35,552 nucleotides of DNA from Gammaproteobacteria bacterium (lineage in GTDB: Bacteria > Pseudomonadota > Gammaproteobacteria > Arenicellales > Poriferihabitantaceae), in contig VYGS01000040.1 in the NCBI GenBank assembly GCA_009841725.1, forward strand, positions 1-35,552. The letters are read 5' to 3'. Below, piece after piece: positions 1 to 9,962 of the stretch. The translations under genes and the position numbers were made by a program. A model generated the notes under the pieces. It worked only from the letters and a program-made list of their open reading frames with translations. It had not been told where the DNA came from and did not search any database. Every line of letters starts with the position of its first letter. The first letter of the stretch is position 1.

Positions 1-845
1 ATCTTGAACAGTGCGATCTCCTGTTCCTGAGCCTGCCGCATGGCCACGCCATGGAGTCGATGCACCGGTACCGGGAGCTGGCTCCGAAGATCATTGACCT
101 GAGCGGCGATTTCAGGCTCGATTCCGCTTCGAGCTACGAAAAATGGTATGGCCATCCGCACACCGCCGCCGACATGCTCGGCGATTTCGTCTACGGCATA
201 CCGGAAATCAACCGGGACCGGATCCGGACCGCCCGCTTCGTCTCGGGGGCGGGCTGCAATGCCACGGCAACGATTCTCGCACTTCGGCCGATCTTCGCCA
301 AGCGGCTGGCACGGCGCGCGGTCGTCGAGGTGAAGGCCGGATCCAGCGAAGGCGGCAACGCCTATTCGCTGGCAAGCCATCACCCGGAACGCAGCGGCGC
401 CGTCCGATCCTACAAGCCGACCGGGCACCGGCATGTCGCCGAAATGCATCAGGAGCTCGGGGAGGATGCCGAAATCCATTTCTCCGCCACCTCCATCGAA
501 ATGGTGCGCGGGATTCTGGCGACCGCCCACGTCTTTCTGGATGCGCCCATGTCGGACAAGGATGCCTGGACGCTGTTCCGGGAAGCCTATGGCGACGAGC
601 CTTTCGTGCGAATCGTCAAGGATCGAAGCGGCGTCTACCGCTATCCCGAGCCGAAGCTGCTGACCGGCACCAACTTCTGCGACATCGGTTTCGAGATCGA
701 TCCCCACAGCAATCGTCTGGTCGTGATGTCGGCCATCGACAATCTGATGAAGGGCGCCGCGGGCCAGGCCGTCCAGGCTTTCAACATCATGCACGGCTTC
801 GACGAACGGATCGCCCTGGACTTCACGGGCCTGCACCCGATCTAG
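1..845 (+). CDS. lysY: LysY/ArgC-like [LysW]-amino acid 6-phosphate reductase, 3' part
   Basis: NADPH-dependent reductase of the ArgC fold that turns an acyl phosphate into a semialdehyde. In the LysW system the substrate stays attached to the carrier protein. The reading frame is open to the left edge: codons from base 3 read LEQCDLLFLSLPHGHAMES, matching the conserved LPHG stretch of ArgC, so the ATG at 51 is internal and the N-terminal Rossmann part is missing. The catalytic cysteine is at bases 255-257 in GAGCNATATIL. This form resembles LysY of Thermus-type lysine synthesis rather than the PGCYPT form of ordinary ArgC. ASHHPER, KPTGHRH and the GAAGQAVQA stretch near the C-terminus are also typical. 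It is followed after 2 bases by the amidotransferase gene, so the two are probably co-transcribed. Assignment to LysY over ArgC rests on motif resemblance and on the neighbouring lysZ-like gene. Confidence 0.87.
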   Translation, partial: LEQCDLLFLSLPHGHAMESMHRYRELAPKIIDLSGDFRLDSASSYEKWYGHPHTAADMLGDFVYGIPEINRDRIRTARFVSGAGCNATATILALRPIFAKRLARRAVVEVKAGSSEGGNAYSLASHHPERSGAVRSYKPTGHRHVAEMHQELGEDAEIHFSATSIEMVRGILATAHVFLDAPMSDKDAWTLFREAYGDEPFVRIVKDRSGVYRYPEPKLLTGTNFCDIGFEIDPHSNRLVVMSAIDNLMKGAAGQAVQAFNIMHGFDERIALDFTGLHPI

Positions 846-847
846 CC

Positions 848-1510
848 ATGTGCCGCATGCTGCTGGCCGCAAGTCCGGGCAAGATCGACCCCAATCCGCA
901 TCTCGACGCGTTGCGGGAGATCGCGAAAACCAGCAAGGAGTACCAGGGGCACGGCTGGGGGTGCGCCTGGCTGGACCACGCATCCCGATGGAGGCTCTAT
1001 CACAACATCCTTCCGATCTGGGAGGACGCGGCATCGTTCGACAGCACGACCTGCTTCATCGCCCACGCCCGGAGCGCCTTTCGGGACGAGGGAATCGCCG
1101 TCGAGAACAACATGCCGTTCACGGACGGGGAGAAGGTGTTTGCCTTCAATGGCGAATTGCGGGGCGTCCGGATCAAGGCCGACGGGCGCATCGGCGCGGA
1201 GAAAATCTTCAACACCATTCGCCGCTTCGACAAGGGCCCAGCGCTTCGCGAGGCGGTCGAGCGGGGCGTGATGGTGATCAATCGGCGAACCCGGCACATC
1301 CGGGCCATGAATTTCATTCTCGCCGGCCGCCTCGGAATCCACGTCTGCAGCCAGTTCTCCGAGGATCCCGACTACTTCCAGCTGCGCGAAGGGGTGTGGG
1401 GCGATACCCGGATCGTCTGCTCGGAACCGTACGACCGTCCCGACATCAGCTGGAAGAGACTTAAGAACCACCGCATATTCTCATACCGGCTTGACGGAGG
1501 CCTTTCATGA
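848..1510 (+). CDS. Stand-alone class II glutamine amidotransferase-fold (Ntn hydrolase) protein in LysW operon
   Basis: A 220-residue protein with the N-terminal-nucleophile fold of class II glutamine amidotransferases. Met1 is followed by Cys2, the expected nucleophile after Met removal. Other family landmarks are HGWG (35-38), HAR (73-75), NNMPF (87-91) and the oxyanion-loop NG at 101-102. There is no synthase domain, so it resembles small proteins such as EgtC or YafJ rather than PurF or GlmS. Two usual features look changed: the residue before NG is Phe100, where His is common, and the SD(S/T)E segment appears as IGAE (115-118), losing the Asp that holds the alpha-amino group of free glutamine. 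The start at 848 follows the lysY stop by 2 bases, with no clear ribosome site, so translation is probably coupled. The 3' end overlaps lysZ by ATGA. The function is not known. It could supply ammonia, or it could hydrolyse a gamma-glutamyl amide such as the one linking a product to LysW. Confidence 0.85.
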   Translation: MCRMLLAASPGKIDPNPHLDALREIAKTSKEYQGHGWGCAWLDHASRWRLYHNILPIWEDAASFDSTTCFIAHARSAFRDEGIAVENNMPFTDGEKVFAFNGELRGVRIKADGRIGAEKIFNTIRRFDKGPALREAVERGVMVINRRTRHIRAMNFILAGRLGIHVCSQFSEDPDYFQLREGVWGDTRIVCSEPYDRPDISWKRLKNHRIFSYRLDGGLS

Positions 1511-2304
1511 TCATCATCAAGATCGGCGGGGGCGAGGCCATCAATCTCTCCGGCATCGTCCGGGACATCTCGACGATTTCCGGGCCGGTGTTGATCGTCC
1601 ATGGCGCCAACACGCTGAGGGACCGTGTCGCCGAAAGGATGGGATACGAAACGCAGGTGCTGACCTCGGTCTCCGGCTACACCAGCGTCTTTTCCGATCA
1701 AAACGCGATCGACGCCATCCTCATGGCCTACAGCGGACTGCGCAACAAGCGCATCGTCGAACTGTGCCAGCAGCACGGCATCAACGCGGTGGGGCTGACC
1801 GGCCTGGACGGGCGCATCGTCCAGGGCCGGAGAAACCGGGGAATCCGGGTGGTCGAGAACGGAAAGAAAATGATCCGGCGCGATTTTTCCGGGAAGCCCG
1901 CAACGGTCAACACCGGCCTTCTCGAGACGCTTCTGTCGAACGGGTACACCCCGGTCCTGACCATTCCGATCATGGACGAGGAAGGCAATGCCATCAACTC
2001 CGAGAATGACGACATTGTCTGCGAGCTGCAATCGGCGCTTGGTGCCGACATCGTGATCCAGCTGATCGAGGCTCCGGGATTCATGGATGAGATTGACAAT
2101 CCCGACAGCCTTGTTCCGACGCTGAGCGAGAACGAGCTTGAAGCGCGCGAGGAGGTCGCGAGCGGCCGAATCCGACGCAAGCTCAGGGCATTGCTGAAAC
2201 TCTGCCGTTCCGGCGGTTGCCGGATCATCATCGCGGACGGCCGGACCGACTCCCCGGTCAGCGATGCGCTGTCGGGAGCGGGCACCGTGATCCGCCATTC
2301 CTGA
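1507..2304 (+). CDS. lysZ: LysZ-like [LysW]-amino acid kinase (ArgB family)
   Basis: Amino-acid kinase that phosphorylates the side-chain carboxylate of LysW-bound aminoadipate or glutamate; LysY then reduces the product. The 265-residue length fits the family. KIGGG (5-9) and HGA (32-34) form the nucleotide and substrate loops. The segment from 101 to 130 carries many basic residues (R103, R108, R109, R111, R114, K120, K121, R124, R125), as in LysZ enzymes, where a positive patch grips the acidic carrier protein; ordinary ArgB is less basic here. The ATG at 1507 overlaps the preceding stop (ATGA), with a GGAGG ribosome site at 1496-1500. A 119-base gap separates it from lysJ. Whether the true substrate is aminoadipate or glutamate cannot be decided by eye. 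Confidence 0.87.
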   Translation: MIIIKIGGGEAINLSGIVRDISTISGPVLIVHGANTLRDRVAERMGYETQVLTSVSGYTSVFSDQNAIDAILMAYSGLRNKRIVELCQQHGINAVGLTGLDGRIVQGRRNRGIRVVENGKKMIRRDFSGKPATVNTGLLETLLSNGYTPVLTIPIMDEEGNAINSENDDIVCELQSALGADIVIQLIEAPGFMDEIDNPDSLVPTLSENELEAREEVASGRIRRKLRALLKLCRSGGCRIIIADGRTDSPVSDALSGAGTVIRHS

Positions 2305-2423
2305 CGCGATCAGCCCGGCGTTGCGAACGGTTTCGGGAGCCCTGTCAAAAATGAATCTCCCAAATCCGTCGAAAAATCATCAATAATTCCGAATTTGTAC
2401 CCGATATTGGCGGCTTGCAAGCG

Positions 2424-3572
2424 ATGACGGATCTGGAACACCGATACGGCCACCCCGTCTATCCGAAACGGGAAGTGGAAATCGTCCGGGGAGACGGGGC
2501 CCTGCTCTGGGATCAGGACGGCGGGGAGTATATCGATTGCGCGGCAGGTGTCGGTGTGGCCAACATCGGCCACGCCAATGCCGCGGTGGCCGAAGCCATC
2601 GGCCGGCAGGCGAAAACACTGGTGACCTGCCCGGGCATTTTCTACAACGATGTCCGGGGGCAGCTGATGGCCCGGCTCGTGTCGATCGCCCCGCCCGGGC
2701 TTGAGCGGGTGTTCCTTTGCAATTCGGGGACCGAGGCCATCGAGGCCGCGATCAAGTTCGCGCGGCTGACGACCGGCCGGGCCGGAATCGTGAGCGCAAT
2801 GCGGGGCTTTCACGGAAGGACGCTTGGCGCCTTGAGCGCCACCTTCAAGTATCGGGACGAGTTTGAACCGCTCCTGGCCGGCAACCGCTTCGTCCCGTTC
2901 AACAACCCGGACCGGCTCGCATCGAGCATGGATGACGATGTCGCCGCAGTCCTTCTGGAAATCGTCCAGGGGGAAGGCGGCATCCGGCCTGCCGACCCGG
3001 AATACATTCGTGCGGCCCGGGAACTGTGCGACCGGCATGGCGCGATGCTGATCGTTGACGAGGTGCAGACCGGATTCGGGAGAACCGGAAGAATGTTCGC
3101 CTGCGAGCACACGGGGGTCAGTCCCGACATCATGACTCTTGCCAAGGCCATCGCGGGCGGCGTACCGATGGGCGCGGTCCTGACTGCCGGACACATCGCG
3201 CCGGCAATCGGCAAGCACGGCTCGACATTCGGCGGAAATCCCCTGGCCTGCTCGGCGGCGCTCGCGTCCATTGGCTACATCGAGTCGCACGGACTGATCG
3301 GGAAGGCCGAAGCCGACGGCCTGTACTTCGCATCGCTGCTAAGGGATATCTCCTCGCCCCGAATCCGGGAAATCCGCCATCTCGGACTGATGATCGGCAT
3401 GGAACTCAAGTCCAAATCGAGGCCGGTTCTGGACGCTTTGCTGAAACGAAACGTGCTCGCCCTGTCCGGCGGGCCGACCGTCGTTCGATTGCTGCCGCCA
3501 CTGGTCATCACCCGGGAACAGATCGCGGCCGTGGCCCGGCGGATTGCCGACGCCCTGGACGAGACCGCCTGA
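2424..3572 (+). CDS. lysJ: LysJ/ArgD-like PLP aminotransferase
   Basis: Class III PLP aminotransferase of the acetylornithine/LysJ group (382 residues). It would convert the semialdehyde made by LysY into an amine, giving LysW-bound lysine or ornithine. The cofactor-binding landmarks are SGTEA (101-105), [11 protein letters not shown] (212-222) and the Schiff-base lysine K241 in [19 protein letters not shown] is also present. I place the start at ATG 2424. A TTG at 2415 in the same frame is possible but less likely. The gene ends the operon: the next gene, fadH, converges on it from the other strand 46 bases away. No lysK-like deacylase follows, so product release must depend on a gene upstream of the window, elsewhere, or on the amidotransferase-fold protein. 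Confidence 0.87.
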   Translation: MTDLEHRYGHPVYPKREVEIVRGDGALLWDQDGGEYIDCAAGVGVANIGHANAAVAEAIGRQAKTLVTCPGIFYNDVRGQLMARLVSIAPPGLERVFLCNSGTEAIEAAIKFARLTTGRAGIVSAMRGFHGRTLGALSATFKYRDEFEPLLAGNRFVPFNNPDRLASSMDDDVAAVLLEIVQGEGGIRPADPEYIRAARELCDRHGAMLIVDEVQTGFGRTGRMFACEHTGVSPDIMTLAKAIAGGVPMGAVLTAGHIAPAIGKHGSTFGGNPLACSAALASIGYIESHGLIGKAEADGLYFASLLRDISSPRIREIRHLGLMIGMELKSKSRPVLDALLKRNVLALSGGPTVVRLLPPLVITREQIAAVARRIADALDETA

Positions 3573-3618
3573 ACGGCCTTACTTCGATTGTCCAGACGGC
3601 CGACCTGCCGGGGCGGGC

Positions 3619-5685
<2,067 letters not shown>

Positions 5686-5791
5686 TCAGGCGGCGGCGCA
5701 GTGGGAGGCGGGAAATGCCGCTCGAGACAGCCAGGTTGGCGGTTGCTTCTGGAAAACCGGGCGGCAGGAAAGGTCCAGATGGCGTCTGGCA

Positions 5792-6754
5792 TCAAACCAG
5801 TCCGTCCGGGCTTCCGCGATACGCATTGTTGATGTGCCAGAGCAGGTGTTTTTCACCGGGATGGCTCGATTTTTCCCGGGGCAGGAAGGACAGGGGCTTC
5901 GAATCGAATCGCCCGAGCAGTTCATCGTTGCCCTCTCCTGCAGTCAGGCTGGATACATGCACCCTGAATCCCTCCGGCGAGATGGTAAAGGCGCCGGCGT
6001 CAAACAGCTTGTGATGGATGGCGCACAGGGCAAGGCCGTTTGGAACGACGGGCGGGCCGTTCTGTTCATGCCATCGGATATGCGCCGCCTCAAGTCCGAT
6101 CGTTTTCCTGTCCAGGCGGACTGAAAAACGGCACACCGCGCACTGATTTTCGTATGCATGGACCACCTTCCCACGGAAGGCCGGGTCCCTCACCCGCCTT
6201 CGGTTCCATTCGAATTTTTCAAACAGATCTTCAGGTTCATGTCCCCGCATGTCCTCATCGACCTCTATCCCCGCTGTTAGCAGTATTTCATCGTGAAGAG
6301 AGCGGGGGAAATAGGCCGACATGATCCCCCGGACAACGCGCATGGCGATATCGGGATTTCGGGAAAACACGTCATGATCCGGCTCCGTGAGGCCGCCGAA
6401 CCGCGCGGCGAGCGTCGAGGCCACAGGACGATTCCGCTCTGCGCCGCGAACCAGGTCCGGACGGTCGATTTCCCAAACGCCGTCGTTGGCGAGATGCCAG
6501 AAGGGCAGATGGGGCTTTATGGCTTTCGTATGGGGCGCGTAACGACTGAGCAGCGGCGAGAGACCCTTGCGGACCGTCTCGTAGGACATCATCCGACCCT
6601 CGCCCTTCAGGCATTTTCCGATTGCAAACAGGACCAGCAGGTATTTGTGAGGGGCCCTTCCTCCTCCCTGAAGAGGGGCCGTCTTCAGTTTCGTGAAGCG
6701 CCTGAGAATGTCCTCTTCCGGATCGGTTTCAGCACTCATGCTTTTTGATTGCAT
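5792..6754 (-). CDS. Phosphorothioated-DNA-binding HNH restriction endonuclease (type IV)
   Basis: A predicted modification-dependent nuclease of about 320 residues. The N-terminal part (ILRRFTKLKTA, RAPHKYLLVLFAIG, then PFWHLANDGVWE) matches the sulfur-binding domain of the ScoMcrA/SprMcrA type, which recognises phosphorothioate DNA. The C-terminal third is an HNH nuclease with a CxxC pair (CAVC), EAAHIRWHE, then NGLALCAIHHKLFD, which supplies the metal-binding His and Asn residues. The frame stays open upstream to 6850. ATG codons at 6754 and 6739 are the plausible starts, and neither has a strong ribosome site. No dnd or ssp modification genes are in the window, as expected for a type IV enzyme that restricts foreign modified DNA. 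The family assignment is from memory of conserved blocks; specificity is inferred. Confidence 0.8.
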   Translation of the reverse strand: MQSKSMSAETDPEEDILRRFTKLKTAPLQGGGRAPHKYLLVLFAIGKCLKGEGRMMSYETVRKGLSPLLSRYAPHTKAIKPHLPFWHLANDGVWEIDRPDLVRGAERNRPVASTLAARFGGLTEPDHDVFSRNPDIAMRVVRGIMSAYFPRSLHDEILLTAGIEVDEDMRGHEPEDLFEKFEWNRRRVRDPAFRGKVVHAYENQCAVCRFSVRLDRKTIGLEAAHIRWHEQNGPPVVPNGLALCAIHHKLFDAGAFTISPEGFRVHVSSLTAGEGNDELLGRFDSKPLSFLPREKSSHPGEKHLLWHINNAYRGSPDGLV

Positions 6755-6919
6755 CCTGAATATGACGCCTTGTTCAACGCGGCTAGCGTGATGACAAGGA
6801 TACCAGTCTCCAGGATTTTTTCCAGCCGATGTTCCGGTTCCTGATGTCATCGCGGCGGCGTCTGCCGCAGGAAAAAGGGAGATGCAGTCGGGCTCGGCTC
6901 ATGCCCTAGTGGGCGCGCA

Positions 6920-7831
6920 TCAGTCTCTCCAACGCCTGAGCCGTGCGGCGTTCGCGAGCTTGCGGGGCAACCGACCGTCGATAAACAACAGTCCTAGGCC
7001 GATGACCGCGGCACCGGCAATTTCATGCACGAATATCGGCTCGGCGAGGAACAGATTTCCGAGAAGCAGCGCCGTCACCGGGATCAGCAGAGTGACCAGC
7101 ATCACGTTGCTGGCGCCCGCACGGGCCAGGATTTCGAAGAAAACGACATAGGCGAGGGCGGTTCCGAACAGGGCGAGGGCGATGAGGGCAAGCCATGTTT
7201 GCATTCCCGGCATGGGCAGCGTCCACGGGGATTCGACGAGGGCCACCACCGCGGCCATAATGAGCGTCGAGGACAGCAGCTGGCAGGTCGCCGTCTTCAA
7301 CGGAGGAACGTCCATCAGGTGCCGGCGTCCCCACAGGGCGGCGAATCCATAGCTGAGCGCACCCGCCAGACAGAGGCCGATCCCGAGAAGGCGCGCATCG
7401 CCGGCGGCCATGTCCTGCAGACTGATGAGCATGATGCCGACAACTCCCAGCAACACGCCGGCCACCCGGCGCAGCGTCAACCGCTCTTCCCGGAACGACG
7501 CCATCACCAGGGCGGTGAACAGGGGGGTCATGCCGTTGATGATCGAGGCCAGGCCCACGCTGATCAGGGTCTGCCCCGTGTTCAGAAAGCTGAACGGCAA
7601 GGCATTGTTCAGCAGCCCCATCACCAGAAAGGGGATCCATCCGGACAGGCTGCGCGGCAATGAATGCCCCAGGATCAGCATCAGGCCAAGCAGCATCATT
7701 GACGCGAGTCCTACGCGGACCAGGGCCACGGTCAGAGGCGGCAGTTCGACCACGGCAACGCCGACAAAGAAAAAGGCACTGCCCCACAGTATGGACAGCA
7801 GCACCAGCAGTCCGCACTCGGCGGGGTTCAT
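6920..7831 (-). CDS. EamA-family (DMT superfamily) transporter
   Basis: Inner-membrane transporter of 303 residues with about ten hydrophobic segments arranged as two EamA repeats of five, the layout of RhaT/YdcZ-like drug/metabolite exporters. Landmarks are LLSILWGSAFFFVGVAV at the start, NNALPFSFLN in the first repeat and GTALAYVVFFEILARAGAS in the second. The ATG at 7831 has a CAGGAG ribosome site about 9 bases upstream. The frame continues open to 8098, but that extension is hydrophilic and unlike an EamA N-terminus, so I left it out. The substrate cannot be told from sequence. It occupies the position upstream of dnaA where many gammaproteobacteria carry rpmH-rnpA, so the origin flank is rearranged here. 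Confidence 0.88.
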   Translation of the reverse strand: MNPAECGLLVLLSILWGSAFFFVGVAVVELPPLTVALVRVGLASMMLLGLMLILGHSLPRSLSGWIPFLVMGLLNNALPFSFLNTGQTLISVGLASIINGMTPLFTALVMASFREERLTLRRVAGVLLGVVGIMLISLQDMAAGDARLLGIGLCLAGALSYGFAALWGRRHLMDVPPLKTATCQLLSSTLIMAAVVALVESPWTLPMPGMQTWLALIALALFGTALAYVVFFEILARAGASNVMLVTLLIPVTALLLGNLFLAEPIFVHEIAGAAVIGLGLLFIDGRLPRKLANAARLRRWRD

Positions 7832-8367
7832 CGTTTTCGGCTCCTGCACTTGGGCGTATCGGCTCCGTATCCGCGGATTGACGGCCCAATGATCGGCCCG
7901 TCTGAAGAGGTTCGGGAAACCGGGTCGGATGCAGGGAATTCTCTCGAAAGGATGCCCGAGAATGCCATCCGGCGGCTCCAGTCTCGCGGCCGCTTCTGGG
8001 CATGCGGTCCGCTCCCGGGCGGGATGCGCTTGCGGGAAACTCATTGTATCACTCCAGGCTGAATCCAGACGGTGGTGCCGATCACTTCGGAGGAACACCG
8101 CTCTGGTCTGATATTCTTGCTCTTGGCTGTGGATAAGTGCCTCCGTTTGAAATAGAATTGTCGGGACATGACAGGCATCATTCCGTACTTGATAGAATTC
8201 GGGTACGGTGGCTGGATCGCTGCATCCAGGACTGAGGATGGATGTGATGCTTGCAAAAACGGATTAAAAATAAATACTTGTAATTCAACAAGCTGTATTA
8301 TCAGTTCCGATTATTTGGTTTGGAGCAGGCGACGGCCAGTGTCCGGATCCCACAAGGCGAGTAAACA
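7832..8367. other. dnaA upstream region (536 bases, no gene)
   Basis: This gap between the divergent EamA and dnaA genes has no supported protein. The half near EamA is GC-rich and featureless. The half near dnaA is AT-rich, especially 8255-8310, and holds a perfect DnaA box (8128-8136), a pair of imperfect direct repeats (from 8147 and 8189) and a short CTGGAT/ATCCAG inverted repeat near 8213-8230. The dnaA promoter is probably here, but I could not place a -35/-10 pair with convincing spacing. rpmH, often divergent from dnaA, is absent. Confidence 0.6.
8128..8136 (+). promoter_or_regulatory. DnaA box upstream of dnaA
   Basis: TGTGGATAA is a perfect match to the DnaA-binding consensus (complement TTATCCACA). 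It lies 232 bases before the dnaA start and may serve autoregulation of dnaA or be an outlying origin box. Confidence 0.75.
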
Positions 8368-9705
8368 TTGACAGAAGATGTGTTTTGGCAGAACTGCCTC
8401 CAGAAATTGAGGGAAACCCTTCCGGAAAAAGACATCGATTCCTGGATCACGCTCCTGCACTATCACAAGAGGAATTCGGTGCTGAAACTGCTGGCTCCGA
8501 ACCAGTATGTGCTGGAACATATCCGCAATAACCTTCTTTCAGACATCCAGCGTTCCCTCGTCTCGCCCGATTTCGGGCTCAACGAGGTCCGGATCGACAT
8601 CGGGAGCTACGGGCTGGAGGCCGGGCCGCCGGACGAGACGGGCAAACCGCTCCAGGCGCCGGCTTCCTTCAACGTGAATGAGGAGAAGAATCGGCCCAAC
8701 AAGGCCTTCACATTCGAAAACCATATCGAAGGCAGTTCCAACCATGTTGCCCGGGCCGCCGCCTACCATGTCGGAAACAAGCCCGGCGTGTCATACAACC
8801 CTCTTTTCATCTACGGGGGCGTGGGACTTGGCAAGACCCATCTCATGCACGCAGCGGGCAATCTCATCATGGAGAATTTCTCGAACGCGAAGGTGCTCTA
8901 CATCACGTCCGAGCGTTTTGTCACCAATCTGATCAACGCGCTTCGAAACAACTCGATCAACGAATTCAAGAACTTCTATCGGTCGCTGGACACGTTGCTT
9001 ATCGACGATATCCAGTTCCTGGCCAGGAAAACAATGTCCCAGGAGGAGTTTTTCCATACCTACAACGACTTGCTTGAGGGAGACCGGCAGATCATCATCA
9101 CCAGCGACCGGATTCCGGTGGCAATCAATCACATCGACGAGAGGCTGATTTCCCGGTTCGGCGCTGGCCTCACGGTCCAGATCGAGCCCCCGGAGCTGGA
9201 GACCCGGGTGGCCATCCTTTCGAAAAAGGCCTTTGAGAAAGGCATCGACCTGCCCGAGAACGTGGCGTTCTTCATCGCCAATATCGTCCGTTCCAATGTT
9301 CGCGACCTCGAAGGCGCGCTGCAGCAGATCGCCGCCACGGCCCGGTTCACGCACAGCCCTGTCGATCTCAATCTGGCAAGAAAGACGTTCAAGGATCTGC
9401 TCACCCATCACCAGCAGCAGCTCAGCATCGAAAACATACAGCAGACCGTCGCCAAGTACTTCAATATCCGGATTTCTGACCTGTTTTCGAAGAGCCGGTC
9501 GCGGGCTGTCGCGCGTCCCCGGCAGCTCGCCATGTACTTCTGCAAGGAATACACGGACAACAGCTATCCGTCCATTGGAGACAAGTTCGGCGGCCGGGAT
9601 CACTCGACCGTCATTCATGCCTGCACACGCATACAGGAGTTGATTGATTCCGATTCGAAAATGCGGGAGGATTACGAGAACCTGAACAAGCTTTTCGGTG
9701 GTTGA
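8368..9705 (+). CDS. dnaA: Chromosomal replication initiator DnaA
   Basis: AAA+ ATPase that binds DnaA boxes and melts the origin (445 residues). Domain I (FWQNCLQKLRETLPEKDIDSW) is followed by a short linker. The AAA+ core has Walker A GGVGLGKT (150-157) and Walker B LLIDD (210-214). The C-terminal helix-turn-helix domain carries the DnaA-box recognition signature GGRDHSTVIHA. The start is TTG at 8368: an in-frame TAA at 8362-8364 excludes anything further upstream, and the only other candidate is GTG at 8380, which would trim domain I. AAGGCGAG at 8354-8361 can serve as the ribosome site. A TTG start on this dose-sensitive initiator would keep translation low. dnaN follows after a 257-base gap that looks like the origin. 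Confidence 0.97.
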   Translation: MTEDVFWQNCLQKLRETLPEKDIDSWITLLHYHKRNSVLKLLAPNQYVLEHIRNNLLSDIQRSLVSPDFGLNEVRIDIGSYGLEAGPPDETGKPLQAPASFNVNEEKNRPNKAFTFENHIEGSSNHVARAAAYHVGNKPGVSYNPLFIYGGVGLGKTHLMHAAGNLIMENFSNAKVLYITSERFVTNLINALRNNSINEFKNFYRSLDTLLIDDIQFLARKTMSQEEFFHTYNDLLEGDRQIIITSDRIPVAINHIDERLISRFGAGLTVQIEPPELETRVAILSKKAFEKGIDLPENVAFFIANIVRSNVRDLEGALQQIAATARFTHSPVDLNLARKTFKDLLTHHQQQLSIENIQQTVAKYFNIRISDLFSKSRSRAVARPRQLAMYFCKEYTDNSYPSIGDKFGGRDHSTVIHACTRIQELIDSDSKMREDYENLNKLFGG

Positions 9706-9778
9706 GCGGTTCCAAGGCCCGGGAAACGGGAGCATCCGGAACGGCCGTCATCACGATCGGACAACTCTGTTCGTGCTT

Positions 9779-9798
9779 TGTGGATAAAATGGGGATAA
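9779..9798 (+). promoter_or_regulatory. Pair of DnaA boxes
   Basis: TGTGGATAA at 9779-9787 is perfect. TGGGGATAA at 9790-9798 differs at one position and lies in the same orientation 11 bases on, about one helical turn. The tandem spacing suggests cooperative DnaA binding. Confidence 0.75.
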
Positions 9799-9931
9799 TC
9801 TCTGATAAATTCACAGTTCAGAAAACTATCAACATATGGGCGTGTTTCATACCGCGGATATGCACAGCGTCGTAAACAAGGATAAATATACATAATTATT
9901 TGATACTTAATGCTTTTTTATAACCTTTAAC

Positions 9932-9960
9932 ATATCCACAGATCCAACAACTACTACTAG
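9932..9960 (-). promoter_or_regulatory. DnaA box next to DnaA-trio-like run
   Basis: On the plus strand ATATCCACA (9932-9940) is followed by GATCCAACA and then the run ending at 9960 that contains three ACT repeats. On the other strand this reads as three 3'-GAT-5' trinucleotides beside a DnaA box, the arrangement described for the DnaA-trio element of bacterial origins. The dnaN start codon (9963) is only 2 bases away and has no Shine-Dalgarno sequence, so the element occupies the space where one would be. Confidence 0.5.
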
Positions 9961-9962
9961 AT

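Larger units (their letters stand above)
9706..9962 (+). other. oriC: Candidate replication origin (oriC) between dnaA and dnaN
   Basis: A 257-base non-coding gap with several origin marks. These are a perfect DnaA box TGTGGATAA (9779-9787), a one-mismatch box TGGGGATAA (9790-9798), a weak ATATGCACA (9858-9866), a strongly AT-rich block (about 9886-9937) that could be the unwinding element, a one-mismatch box ATATCCACA (9932-9940), and a trinucleotide run ACTACTACTAG (9950-9960) matching the DnaA-trio pattern on the complementary strand. Placement between dnaA and dnaN is used as an origin in several bacteria. This is inference from motifs; a strand-skew analysis of the whole chromosome would be decisive. 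Confidence 0.65.

Noticed and set aside
143-847. N-terminal extension of the amidotransferase-fold gene
   Set aside because: It overlaps lysY in another frame and would bury the Cys2 nucleophile, which must be N-terminal.
8068-8081. Second copy of the tRNA 3' end (TGGTGCCGA)
   Set aside because: Only nine bases match before the sequence diverges, too little for an attachment-site partner.
7832-8098. Extended start for the EamA transporter
   Set aside because: The extension is hydrophilic and proline-rich, unlike the family, and a good ribosome site supports ATG 7831.
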